The notes under the pieces: generated by a model
Told to the model about the DNA's origin: nothing
The model's database searches: none
The model's input: the letters and a program-made list of their open reading frames with translations, nothing else
Assembly (NCBI GenBank): GCA_963766505.1
Contig: CAVYAL010000009.1
Span: 115,128 to 179,127 of the forward strand
Origin: DATIRA01 sp963766505
GTDB lineage: Bacteria; Pseudomonadota; Gammaproteobacteria; Steroidobacterales; Steroidobacteraceae
Reading direction: 5' to 3'
DNA length: 64,000 nucleotides
Program-made: the position numbers and the translations under genes
In this document: positions 40,090 through 50,154 of the stretch, in pieces
Layout of the letters: each line of letters starts with the position of its first letter
Numbering within the stretch: the first letter of the stretch is position 1

Positions 40090-41481
40090 GTGGCTGAGGA
40101 CAAGCCGAGACTGCTGATCGTCGAGGACGACCCGGGGTTGCAGAAGCAGCTCAAGTGGTGCTTCGACGACTGCGAGGTGATCGCCGCGACGAACCGCACG
40201 GAGGCCCTGACGGCGCTGCGGCGCTTCGAGCCGCCGGTCGTCCTGCAGGACCTGGGCCTGCCGCCGGACGCGGAGGGCGTCACCGAGGGCTTCGAGACCC
40301 TGCTCGAGACGCTGAAGCTGGCCCCGCACACCAAGGTCATCGTCGTCACCGGCCAGCTCGACAAGGAGAACGCCGTGCGGGCCGTGGGCATGGGTGCCTA
40401 CGACTTCTACCAGAAGCCGGTGGACACCGACGTGCTGCGGCTGCTGGTGCAGCGCGCGTTCCAGATCCATTCGCTCGAGGAGCAGAACCGCTCGCTGATC
40501 CAGCGCCAGGGCATGATGCCGCTCGAGGGCGTGATCGCGATCAGCGAATCGATGACGAAGGTCTGCCGAACCATCGAGAAGGTCGCGCCGACCAACGCCA
40601 CGGTGCTGCTGCTTGGCGAGAGCGGCACGGGCAAGGAACTCCTCGCCCGGGCCGTGCACCAGCTGAGCCCGCGTGCCAAGGAGCCGTTCGTCGCGATCAA
40701 CTGCGCGGCGATCCCGGAGACGCTGCTCGAGAGCGAGCTGTTCGGCTACGAGAAGGGCGCCTTCACCGGGGCCGTCAAGCAGACCCAGGGCAAGTTCGAG
40801 CACGCGAACCGCGGCACGCTGTTCCTGGACGAGATCGGCGACATGCCGCTGCCGCTGCAGTCGAAGCTCTTGCGCTTCCTGCAGGACCGCGTGGTCGAGC
40901 GGATCGGCGGCCGCGAGCGCATCCCGGTGGACGTACGCGTCGTCTGCGCGACGAACCAGAACCTCGCCGACATGATAAAGTCCGGCGGGTTCCGCGAGGA
41001 CCTCTTCTACCGGATCAGCGAAGTCACCGTTAAGATCCCGCCGCTGCGCGATCGGGCCGGCGATGCGGTCGTGATCGCCCAGGCCATCCTCGAGCGCCGT
41101 GCCCAGGAGCACGGCCGGCCGATCCGGGGCTTCACGCCCGAGGCCTTGAAGGGCATCGAGGCCTACAACTGGCCCGGCAACATCCGCGAGCTCGAGAACC
41201 GCGTGAACGGCGCCGTGATCATGTGCGAGGGCAAGCAGGTCGGGCTCGAGGACCTTGGAATTCCTGGCGGCGAGGGTGCCGACCTGTCCTGGCTCAACCT
41301 GCGCACTGCGCGCCAGCGCGCCGAGGTCGAGGCCATCCGCCAGGCGCTCGCGGTGGCCGGCGGCAACCTCTCGCGCAGCGCCGAGCTGCTCGGCATCACC
41401 CGCCCGACCTTGTACGACCTGCTGCAGAAGAACGACATCGCGGTCCCGGAAAAGACCGCCGAGGCTGCCAATCATGAATGA
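40090..41481 (+). CDS. prsR: PEP-CTERM-box response regulator PrsR (sigma-54 activator)
   Basis: NtrC-type transcription factor of 463 residues that activates sigma-54 promoters of PEP-CTERM and related genes. Receiver domain 1-120 with acidic pocket EDD (12-14), phospho-acceptor Asp54 in VLQDLGLPPD and Lys109 in YQKP. AAA+ domain with Walker A GESGTGKE (176-183), the sigma-54 contact loop GAFTGA (223-228), Walker B GTLFLDEIGD, and the arginine-finger region FREDLFYRI. A C-terminal Fis-type helix-turn-helix follows (LSRSAELLGITRPTLYDLL). GTG 40090 has a GGAG six bases upstream. Uninterrupted, unlike most of its neighbours. Confidence 0.93.
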   Translation: MAEDKPRLLIVEDDPGLQKQLKWCFDDCEVIAATNRTEALTALRRFEPPVVLQDLGLPPDAEGVTEGFETLLETLKLAPHTKVIVVTGQLDKENAVRAVGMGAYDFYQKPVDTDVLRLLVQRAFQIHSLEEQNRSLIQRQGMMPLEGVIAISESMTKVCRTIEKVAPTNATVLLLGESGTGKELLARAVHQLSPRAKEPFVAINCAAIPETLLESELFGYEKGAFTGAVKQTQGKFEHANRGTLFLDEIGDMPLPLQSKLLRFLQDRVVERIGGRERIPVDVRVVCATNQNLADMIKSGGFREDLFYRISEVTVKIPPLRDRAGDAVVIAQAILERRAQEHGRPIRGFTPEALKGIEAYNWPGNIRELENRVNGAVIMCEGKQVGLEDLGIPGGEGADLSWLNLRTARQRAEVEAIRQALAVAGGNLSRSAELLGITRPTLYDLLQKNDIAVPEKTAEAANHE

Positions 41482-41509
41482 CCGGACCAACGATTCGAAG
41501 GGAACCCGC

Positions 41510-44325
41510 ATGCGCCGACGCTTCGTCTATCCGCGATCCCCTATCCGCTATCCCCTGGCGAGCGCGTTGCTCGCGCTCGCCGCTGGTCGCCTGCTCGCCC
41601 AAGGGCGATGCCCTTTACGACCGCGCCGAAGCCTCGCTCGCGAAGGGCGACGCCCGAGCCGCGGTCATCGATCTGAAGAACCTCGTCGAGGACGAGCCGC
41701 AGAACGCGAAGGCCCGTGCATTGCTCGGCCGGGCGCTGCTCGAGTCCGGCGACCTGCAGGGCGGGGAGATCGAACTCAGGAAGGCCAGGGACCTGGGGAT
41801 TTCGCCGGACGCGATCCTGCTCCCGGACTGCAAGCTGAAGCTGGCCAGGGGCGAATTCGACGATGGTGCTGGCGGATTGCCAGCCGGCCTCGGGGCCGGA
41901 AAAGGACCGTGCGCAGCTGCGCGTGGTGCAGGGGCTCGCGCTGCTGAACCTGAAGCGGGCGGCAGAGGCCAAGCCCGAGTTCGAAGCGGCGCTCGCGGCC
42001 GATCCGGCGAACCTCGACGCGCTGCTCGGGCTCGCCAGCGCCACGTTCGCCACCGACGGCAGGCAGGCGGTCCAGCCGGTGCTCGAGCGGGCGCCCGAGG
42101 AGCTGAAGAAGCGCTCGCGCTACTGGATGGCCGTGGGCGGCCTGGAAATGGACGCGGGCGACTTCGCCGCGGCCGAGCAGTCGTTCCAGAAGGCTCTCGA
42201 TCGGGCCAGTGAGAGCAAGAAGGGTCCAGAGCGCGTCTCCGCGCTGGCCGCGCTGGCCGAGGCCCAGATGCGACAGGGCAGGCTCGAGGATGCGCGGGCC
42301 ACGACTGCGCAGCTGTCGAAGGCGGCGCCCAAGAACCTGCAGGTCAAGCAGCTGACCGCCCAGGTCGAGGCAGCGGCAGGCAACCTCGACGAGGCCCGAA
42401 GCCTGCTCGAGGAGGTCGTCAACAAGCAGCCGGGCAACTACCAGGCGAAGACGCTGCTCGGGATGGTCAACCTGCAGCAGGGCAATATCGGGCAGGCCGA
42501 AGTGCAGTTCGCGGAAGTCGTAGCGGAACAACCCAACAACGTGCAGGCGCAGAAGCTCCTGGCCGAGGCCCGGGGCCGGGTGCAGACACCGGCTGCGACA
42601 CTTGCGAGCCTCAAGGCCTCGCTCGATCCCGCGACGGCGGACGCCGAGATGCTCTCCATGGCCGGACGCCTGAGCCTCGAGGCGGGCGACCAGAAGCAGG
42701 CGATGTCGTACTTCTCGCAGGCCGCCGCACAGATGGGCCCGGACACGCTGCCTGCGACGCAGCTCGAGATCGCGTCCGGATTCCTGCGCGCCGGCGAGAC
42801 TCGACCGCGCCATCCAGATTCTCGAGGCAATGCCGCCAGGCACCGCCGGCGGCTACCAGCGCGAGTACCTGCTGATGCTCGCGCTGCTGCGCAAGGGCGA
42901 GACGGACCGCGCGCTGGCCGAGGCCGATGCACTCGTCGAGCGCGCGGGCGACGACCCGGCGGCTCGCAACCTGGCCGCAGCGGTTCACGCCGCCGCAGGC
43001 GATCCGGACGCGGGCCGCGCCCAGTTCGAGGAGGCGCTGAAGCTCAAGCCCGATGACCCGGCGACGCTGCTCAACCTGGCGCGTCTCGACCTGGTCGAGG
43101 GCAAGACCGACGAGGCGGTGCAGCTCTTTCGAGCAGGTGCTGAAGGCCGATCCCAAGAACCTGACGGCGATGATCGGACTCGCTTCGGTCGCGGTCAGTC
43201 GCAAGGACGCTGCTGCGGCGGAGAGATGGCTGCAGAAGGCGACCACGGAGCTTCCCGATTCGGTCGAGGCCCGTCTCGCGCTGGCGCAGTTCTATCTGGG
43301 CCAGAGGGAATTCGACAAGGCCAGCGAGGCCGTGGACGCGGCCGCGAAGATAGCCCCAGACAACGACGCGGTCGCGAATGCGCGCGGCACGCTGCAGATC
43401 AGCGCCGGGGACATACCTGGCGCGATCGCGAGTTTCACCCGGGCGGTCGAGCTTGCGCCGAAAGGTCTACTCCTATCGCCTGAACCTCGCGCGCGCGCAC
43501 CTCTGGAATCGCGACGTGAACGCGGCGCTTCGGGTGCTGGACGATCTTCTCGCGGAGGCGCCGGAGTATCAGCCGGCGCTGTCGATCGCGGCCACGACGA
43601 GCATGCAGGCCGGACAGATGGAGAAAGCGGCCGGGTACGTCGAGCGGCTGCACAAGCTCGCTCCGGATTCGGCAGCCACCTACCGCGTCGAAGGCGATCT
43701 CGCGATGCGCCAGCAACGATACAAGGAGGCGCTGGATTACTATCGCAAGGCTGGCGCCAACGGCAAGGACAGCGGGCTGGTCGCGGCGCGAGTACGGCGC
43801 CGCCGTGCGATCAGGCGCGCCGTCCCCGGAGCGGGTGCTCGAGGAATGGGTCGACCAAGCATCCGGAGGATTCGAACGCGGTGGCGCTGCTGGCGGGCGG
43901 CCTACGAGCGGCGGGGCGGCACCGACAAAGCCGTGAGCCTGTATGAGCGCAGCCTCGCGGCAGCGCCCGGCAACGCGGTGACGCTGAATAACCTGGCCGT
44001 GCTCTACCAGCGAGTCGGCGACCCGAGGGCGCTCGAGACCGCGAGGAAGGCGTATGAGGCGGCACCGAAGTCGGCCGCGATCCAGGATACCTACGGCTGG
44101 ATCCTGCTCGGGGAAGGGCAGGTCGACAAGGCAGTGGAAATTCTTGCCGAGGCTGCCAAGGGGCTGCCCGGAAACTCAGAGGTGCTTTACCACTACGCGG
44201 CGGCGCTTGCAAAGAAAGGCGACACGACTGCCGCACGCGAGGCCATAGGCAAGGTGAACCTCGAGCAGATTCCAGAGGCACAGCGCGCGGACGCAAAGAA
44301 TCTGCAACAGCAACTAGTCAAGTAA
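41510..44325 (+). CDS. prsT: Exosortase system TPR lipoprotein PrsT, five or more frameshifts
   Basis: Large TPR-repeat lipoprotein, about 935 residues if repaired, conserved between prsR and the export genes of exosortase A loci. The N terminus from the ATG at 41510 has a hydrophobic stretch (LASALLALA) and, after deleting one base near 41593, a lipobox LVACSPKGD. About 20 TPR-like units follow, for example LALLNLKRAAEAKPEFEAAL and RSLLEEVVNKQPGNYQ, ending ADAKNLQQQLVK. Breaks near 41593, 41857, 42797, 43129 and 43462 each need one base removed; one or two more lie around 43795-43865. Family C repeats (41526-41555) form part of the 5' coding region, encoding YPRSPIRYPL just before the membrane helix. 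Confidence 0.85.
41526..41556. repeat. Family C repeat inside the 5' end of prsT
   Basis: CTATCCGCGATCCCCTATCC followed by GCTATCCCC lies between the proposed ATG (41510) and the signal-peptide helix. If the ATG is right, the repeat is translated. If not, the real start is a non-ATG codon just downstream and the repeat is leader, as for manC and prsK. Confidence 0.65.
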
Positions 44326-44352
44326 AGGTATTGAAATAATAAGGATTTCAAT

Positions 44353-45006
44353 ATGATGCGATCAATTGTGAATCTTTTTTGTATGAAGATGGCGGGCGTG
44401 ATGTCGGCCGCCGTCATGGTCGCATCGGTTGCGTTCGTTGGTGGCTGCGCAAGCGAACCGGAAGTCGTCGGCAGCGCGATGCCGATGGACGCGGCCCCAC
44501 AGACCGAGTACCGGATCGGTCCCGGGGACACGCTGCAGGTCTTCGTCTGGAATCATCCGGAACTCACGGTCACGGTCCCGGTCCGACCGGACGGCATGAT
44601 CTCGACACCGCTGATCGAGGGCGTGCCCGCCGAGGGCAAGACCGCGCCCGACCTTGCCAGGGACCTCGAGACGGCGCTCTCGGAGTACGTGCGCAACCCG
44701 ACAGTGAGCGTCATGATCACGAGCTTCGTCGGCGCCTACGCCGACCAGATCCGCGTCGTAGGGAAGGCCGCGCAGCCGCAGTCCTTGCCCTATCGCGCCA
44801 ACATGACGCTGCTGGACGTGATGATCGCGGTGGGCGGGCTCGCCGAGTTCGCCTCCGGCAACCGCGCCGCCATCGTGCGCCAGCAGGACGGCCAGCAGCT
44901 CCGCATTCCCGTCCGATTGCGCGACCTCGTGGACAAGGGCGACATATCCGCGAACATCCCGATGCATCCCGGCGACGTGCTGATCATCCCCGAGAGCCGC
45001 TTCTGA
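44353..45006 (+). CDS. Exopolysaccharide export lipoprotein (Wza-like, Poly_export/SLBB)
   Basis: Outer-membrane auxiliary or channel protein for polysaccharide export, 217 residues, uninterrupted. Lipoprotein signal with lipobox FVGGC (Cys32). Poly_export domain with YRIGPGDTLQVFVWNHPELT and RPDGMISTPLI, then one SLBB-type domain with IRVVGKAAQPQSLPYRANMT and MHPGDVLIIPESRF. A Shine-Dalgarno AAGGA stands before the ATG. Typical of the short export proteins of exosortase A clusters, directly after prsT and ahead of the chain-length gene. Confidence 0.9.
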   Translation: MMRSIVNLFCMKMAGVMSAAVMVASVAFVGGCASEPEVVGSAMPMDAAPQTEYRIGPGDTLQVFVWNHPELTVTVPVRPDGMISTPLIEGVPAEGKTAPDLARDLETALSEYVRNPTVSVMITSFVGAYADQIRVVGKAAQPQSLPYRANMTLLDVMIAVGGLAEFASGNRAAIVRQQDGQQLRIPVRLRDLVDKGDISANIPMHPGDVLIIPESRF

Positions 45007-45029
45007 TACCGATGCTCGGTCTCTCGGTC

Positions 45030-45062
45030 ACTATCCGCTAGTCACTAGTTGCTAGTCACTTC
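45030..45062. repeat. Family C repeat between export and chain-length genes
   Basis: CACTATCCGCTAGTCACTAG followed by TTGCTAGTCACTTCC. It sits in the 133-base gap before the chain-length determinant gene, as other family C copies sit ahead of manC, prsK and prsR. Confidence 0.7.
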
Positions 45063-45139
45063 CAGAACATTCTGTTAACCCACGCACACCGCAGTTGCTG
45101 GCAAAGGGTTAAATAGGCAAAAGACGGCTGACGTAAACC

Positions 45140-46728
45140 ATGCAAGAAATCATCTCCCAAATCCTGGTCCTGCTGCGCGGCGCCTGGCGCTACCGCTGGC
45201 TGGCGGTCGTGCTGGCCTGGGTCATCTCTGTCGGCGGCTGGATTTTCGTGCAGACGATGCCGGACCGTTACGAATCGAGCACCCAGGTCTACGTCGATAC
45301 GGAGTCCCTGCTGCGGCCGCTCCTCACCGGTCTCGCGGTCAACCGCGACGTCATGAGCCAGGTCGCGATGATGCAGGCGGTCATGCTGAGCCGACCGAAC
45401 CTCGAGAAGGTGGCCCAGCAGACCGACATGATGCTGGCCGCCAAGACGCCCCGCGAGCAGGAGGCCGTGCTCGACTCGCTGCAGAGCCGCATCGCCCTGT
45501 CGCGGTCCGTCAGCCGCCGCGGCGGCGCGAACACGTTCCAGGTGTCGTTCCAGGACCAGGACCCGAAGCGTGGCCCATGCGGTCGTGCGCACGCTGCTCG
45601 ATACCTTCATGGAAGACAGCCTCGGCCTGAAGCGCACCGACGCCGGCGTTGCCCAGCGCTTCCTCGAGTCCCAGATCGGCGAGTACGAGCAGAAGCTGAT
45701 CGCAGGCGGAGCAGCGCCTCGCGGACTTCAAGCAGCAGAACGTCGGCTTGATGCCCGGCGCCACAGGTGACTACTACCAGCGCCTCGAGGCCGAGATGGG
45801 CCGTCTGCAGCAGATGCAGCAGGTCTACAACCAGCTGCAGGCGCGGCGCGACGAGCTGAACCGGCAGTTGCGCGGCGAGGAGCCGTCCTTCGGACTGATG
45901 GGCGGTGCCAGCCAGTCCAACCCGATCGACGCCCAGATCGCCCAGTACAAGGCGCAGCGCGACCAGCTGATGCTGCAGTACACGGACAAGCATCCACAGG
46001 TGCGGGCCATCAACGAGACGATCGCCCGGCTCGAGGAGGAGAAGAGCTCGGGTGCGACGATCTCGAGCAGCGTGGCTCCGCCGAGCGGCGCGGCTGCGCA
46101 GGTGGCGCAGAGCCTGGATGCCAATCCGGTTTACCAGACCCTGCGACTCAACCTGAGCCAGGCCGAGGCCGACCTCGCCGAGATGCGCGGCCAGATCGCT
46201 TCGCAGCAGGCCGCCATCGGACAGCTCCGGTCGCGTGTCGATGCGATACCGGAAGTCGAGGCGGAACTCGCGCGGCTGAACCGCGACTACGAAGTCAACA
46301 AGAAACAGTACGACACGCTGTTGCAGCGCCTCGAGTCGGCACGGATTTCCCAGCAGGCCGACCAGACCACCGAGAACGTCAAGTTCCGCGTCATCGAGCC
46401 GCCGAGCCAGCCGGTGCAGCCGAGCGGTCCGAAGCGCCTGGCGCTCGATACGCTCGTGCTGCTGGCGGCGCTCGGCACAGGACTGGGTCTCGCCGCGCTG
46501 CTGGCCCAGCTGCATCCGACGTTCACGTCGCGTGACGTACTCGAGAAGGTCACCGGCATCCCGGTGCTGGGCGCGGTGACCGCGGCGCTGCGCGATTCCG
46601 TCGAGCCCTGGTATCGGCGGCAGGGCGTCATGGTGGCGGGAGCCTTCGGGCTGCTGTTCGTCGCCTATGTTCTCAACATCGTGCTGACGGATCACCTGCG
46701 CACCGCGCTGCGCAACCTGGTCGGCTGA
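45140..46728 (+). CDS. Polysaccharide chain-length determinant (Wzz-like), two frameshifts
   Basis: Inner-membrane co-polymerase controlling exopolysaccharide chain length, about 528 residues if repaired. First membrane helix in WLAVVLAWVISVGGWIFV, Wzz motif PDRYESSTQVYVDTESLL, long periplasmic coiled coil with KHPQVRAINETIARLEEE, and two C-terminal helices (VLLAALGTGLGLAALLAQL and GAFGLLFVAYVLNIVLT). Breaks near 45571 (before VAHAVVRTLLDTFMED) and 45707 (before EQRLADFKQQNVGLMPG) each need one base removed. The tyrosine kinase gene follows after 14 bases, its usual partner. Confidence 0.88.
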
Positions 46729-46742
46729 AGGAGCCCAAGAGC

Positions 46743-47664
46743 ATGAGCATCGTGGAAAAAGCCCTTCAGAAGGCTCGCAAGGACGCGCAACCTGCCGCCC
46801 GGGAGGATGCTGCCGCGCTCGCGCCGCAGCCGCTGCCGGACAGGTCCCAGCAGGCTCCACCACCGGTGGCCGATCTGTCCGGCGCCACGGCCCGTGACCT
46901 CAAGCCAGTCGTGGAGCTTGATTTCGACCGGCTGCGCAACGCAGGCAGGCTCCCGCCTGCGAGCCTGGCGCGACAGACCGACGACGAGATCCGCCGCATC
47001 AAGTGGCCACTGCTGCAGAACATCGCGCGGCGCACGCAACAACGCCATCCTGGTCACGAGTGCGCTGCCGGAGGAGGGCAAGAGCTTCGTCTCGCTCAAC
47101 CTCGCGCTCAGCATCGTGCGGGATCGCGAGTTGCGGGTGATCCTCGTCGATGGCGACGTGGCCCGGCCCGGTCTCACGCCTGCACTCGGGCTCGCCGATG
47201 CCCCGGGCCTGAACGACGTGCTCGACGATCCCGGCATGGACGTGGCCGCCGTGACTTACCGCACCACGGTCGAGGGCCTGTTCTTCGTCCCGGCGGGCAA
47301 GTACCACGAGCGTGCACCGGAACTCCTCGCCGGGTCCCGCATGGAGCGCCTGTTCCAGGAACTCACCGCCCGGGTCGGGCATGGCGTGATCATCGTCGAC
47401 TCGCCGCCGCTGCTGGCCACCAACGAGGCGCAGGTGGCGACGCGCTACACGGGCCAGGTGCTGCTCGTCGTGCGCGCGGATTCGACCGAGCAGCGCGCCG
47501 TCAAGGACGCGGTAGCCCTTGTCGACAAGTCCACGCCGGTCGCCGCGGTGCTGAACCAGGTCCGCAGCTCGGCGCTCAGCCGTTACTACGGCCACTACTA
47601 CTACCGGCAGGGGTACGGCCGGGCCCACGAGCATCCGGTCGATACGGGGAAGGGGAATGCATGA
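46743..47664 (+). CDS. Exosortase A-associated tyrosine autokinase (BY-kinase), one frameshift
   Basis: Cytoplasmic BY-kinase that works with the chain-length protein, about 306 residues. The N terminus MSIVEKALQKARKDAQPAA is typical of the exosortase A type. Walker A region VTSALPEEGKSFVSLNLA, Walker A' VILVDGDVARPG, Walker B IIVDSPPLL, and a C-terminal tyrosine cluster RYYGHYYYRQGYG where autophosphorylation is expected. One break near 47038 (before NNAILVTSALP) is repaired by deleting one base. It overlaps the next gene by ATGA at 47661. Confidence 0.88.
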
Positions 47665-49267
47665 AGGTCTTTCACGCCGGCCACGGCGTCGGCTCGCGTG
47701 AGCACCGGCGGTCGCTGATAACGCTTGCGGTGGCCGTGGCGCTGGCGGGTCCGGTGACCGCCCGGGCTCAGGAACTGCCCTACCAGTCGTCGCACCGCGG
47801 CGAGTACGGCAGCGCGTCCTGGCAGGATGCGTTGCCGGCCGGCATCGTGGTGGAGCCGCGCATCGAGGCGGCGGTCCAGTACGTGGACAACATCAATCTT
47901 GCGCAGGACGGCGACGACCAGCTGGGCTTGTTCGGCCTGGAGGCCGTGCCGGGCCTTTACACCTCGTATTCTTCGGACGCCGCGACCGCCGCGCTGGACT
48001 ACGCCCTGGTCGGCCGGCTCTGGGACGACCAGGACTACAACAGCATCAGCCACCGCCTCGCCGCCAACGGCCGCTGGATCGCGGTGCCCGATCTGTTCTA
48101 CCTCGACGGACAGGCGAGCTATACGGATGCCATAGTGGATCCGTCGCAAGGCGCGAACTACGGCGGGCGCGGGGTCTTCGGTCCGAGCAACCTGTCCGAG
48201 CGTGCGGCGGCCAGCATCGCGCCGACGCTGCGCAAGCAGTTCCGCCGCGTGGACCTGCTGGCGCAGTACCGCTACGGGCGCGTCTGGTTCCTCGACCAGC
48301 CGAGCCCGAACGAGAACCAGGTGATCCGCTTCGGCGGGCAGCAGGACTCGGAGGACCAGTTCGCCCGGGTACGCGCAGGCTCGACGAGCACCGGTTCCCG
48401 CTTGAGTGGCGGCGTCTTCTACGAGTGGCAGCGCTCAGACTTCGAGACGGTCCATTCCGTACCAGTACGAGCGGGCCGGCGTCGACTTCGGCTGGCAGCT
48501 CTCGGATTCGCTTTCGCTGGTGGGCGATGCGGGCCTCGAGAGCGACCTGCTGGAGAGCACGACGCAGGGCGGACTCGACAGCGACTACTGGAGCGCCGGG
48601 CTGCGCTGGGACCCGCACGACCGCATGTCGGCGGAGGCCCGGGTGGGCGACCGCTTCTTCGGCAACAGCTATTCCTTCAGCTTTCATCGCGAGGCGCGGT
48701 TCCTGCGCCTGGATGCGAGCTACGACGAGAGTCCGACCGTGCAGACCCGCCGGCTCAGCATCGGCGATTTCGATCCGGGGGACCTGCCGCCGATCAGCGA
48801 TCCCGATCTCGATCCGGGCGCGTTCAACTCGGCGCCGTACGTGCTGCGACGGGCGCGGGTGGCCTTGACCGCGGACGGCACGCGTACACGGGTTCGCCTG
48901 GCGGCCACCGGACGAGAGAAGGACTATCTCCGGGTCCAGCTTGCGCGGGCCCAGCAGGACGAGCAGACGAGCGGCGTGGCGCTGGATGTCAGGCGCCGGC
49001 TGGCCTCGAACTTTTCGCTTGATTTCGCCGCTTCGTACGCCGATCGCGAGGTCTATACGCTGCAAGGGGAGCCGCCCGAGCTCGAGTCGCGCCGCTACTA
49101 CGACACGCAGTTCGTCTTCCGCGCCGAACCGGGACCTGGGAGCCACGCTGCTCACGACGGCCGAGGCAGGATACCTGAACCGCTCGGGCGACCGGGACTA
49201 CGACGGCTGGTGGGTGGGCCTTCGCGTGCGTCTGGAGTCCCTACGCAACGGTCAAGCCGAGCGGTGA
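47661..49267 (+). CDS. Exosortase system outer-membrane beta-barrel protein (TIGR03016-like), two frameshifts
   Basis: Predicted outer-membrane porin-like protein, about 534 residues, with signal peptide (LITLAVAVALAGPVTARAQ, cleavage near residue 34). Alternating amphipathic strands, for example EAAVQYVDNINLAQDGDDQ, VDLLAQYRYGRVWF and VDFGWQLSDSLSLVGDAGL, and the closing GYLNRSGDRDYDGWWVGLRV. Its place between the tyrosine kinase and the deacetylase fits the beta-barrel family conserved in exosortase A clusters, proposed to take part in polysaccharide export. Breaks near 48464 and 49136 each need one base removed. Confidence 0.8.
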
Positions 49268-49274
49268 GCGATGG

Positions 49275-50154
49275 ATGCGCCGTGCAGCCGTTCCAGCTCG
49301 AACCCATTGCCGTCGAGCCAGCGGGCCGCTGCGCAACGCGCTTACCGTGGACGTCGAGGAGTATTTCCAGGTCGCCGCGTTCGAGCGGACGATCCCGCGG
49401 GATGCATTGGGCCGGCGCCGATTCGCGGGTCGAGCACAACACCGGCCGGGTGCTGGACCTGTTCGCCGACAGGCAGGTTCGCGGAACCTTCTTCGTGCTC
49501 GGCTGGATCGCCGAGCGCCACCCGGCGCTGATCCGGCGCATCGTGAATGAGGGCCACGAGCTCGCGAGCCACGGCTACGACCACGCCCGGGTGCACAACT
49601 TCTCGCCGGAGCAGTTCCGCGAGGACGTGACGCGGACCAAGGGGATCCTCGAGGACTTGGGCGGCGTCGAGGTGCGTGGCTACCGGGCGCCGAGCTACTC
49701 GATCAATGCGAAGAACCTCTGGGCGCTCGACGTGCTGCAGGAGACCGGGCACGTCTACAGCTCGAGCATCTACCCGATCCGCCACGATCTGTACGGCATG
49801 CCGGAGGCGCCGCGCTTCCCGTTCCGGGTACGGCCCGGCGCGATCCTCGAGATCCCGGTTACGACGGTTCGCCTCGGCGAGCGCAACTATCCCTGCGGCG
49901 GCGGCGGTTACTTCCGGCTGCTGCCCTACGGCCTTTACCGGAAGATGCTCGCGCGCGTGAACGAGACCGACCGCCAGCCGGGGCTCTTCTACTTCCACCC
50001 CTGGGAGGTGGACCCCGACCAGCCCCGCGTGCAGGGCGCGCCGCTCAAGTCACGGTTCCGGCACTACCTGAACCTGGACTCGATGTATCCCAGGCTCGAG
50101 CGCCTGCTCACCGATTTTCGCTGGGGACGGATGGATGAAGTCTTTGGCGTTTGA
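49275..50154 (+). CDS. Exosortase-associated polysaccharide deacetylase, one frameshift
   Basis: NodB-type carbohydrate esterase, about 292 residues. Motif 1 TVDVEEYFQVAAFE, RGTFFVLGWIAERHPALI, metal-binding HELASHGYDHARVH, YRAPSYSINAKNLWAL, and the late FYFHPWEVDPDQPR. The C-terminal part is of the DUF3473 type found in exosortase A loci. It probably deacetylates N-acetyl sugars of the exopolysaccharide in the periplasm. One break near 49425 is repaired by deleting one base. The 3' end overlaps the FemAB gene start by 20 bases. Confidence 0.88.

Noticed and set aside
39964..41511. 515-residue minus-strand open frame opposite prsR
   Set aside because: Shadow of prsR; composition is biased and no motif is present.
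41556..41571. Second TGGC-N8-TTGC (sigma-54-like) match near the prsT start
   Set aside because: It lies inside the sequence coding for the signal-peptide helix (LASALLA), downstream of the proposed start codon. Chance matches are expected in this GC-rich window.
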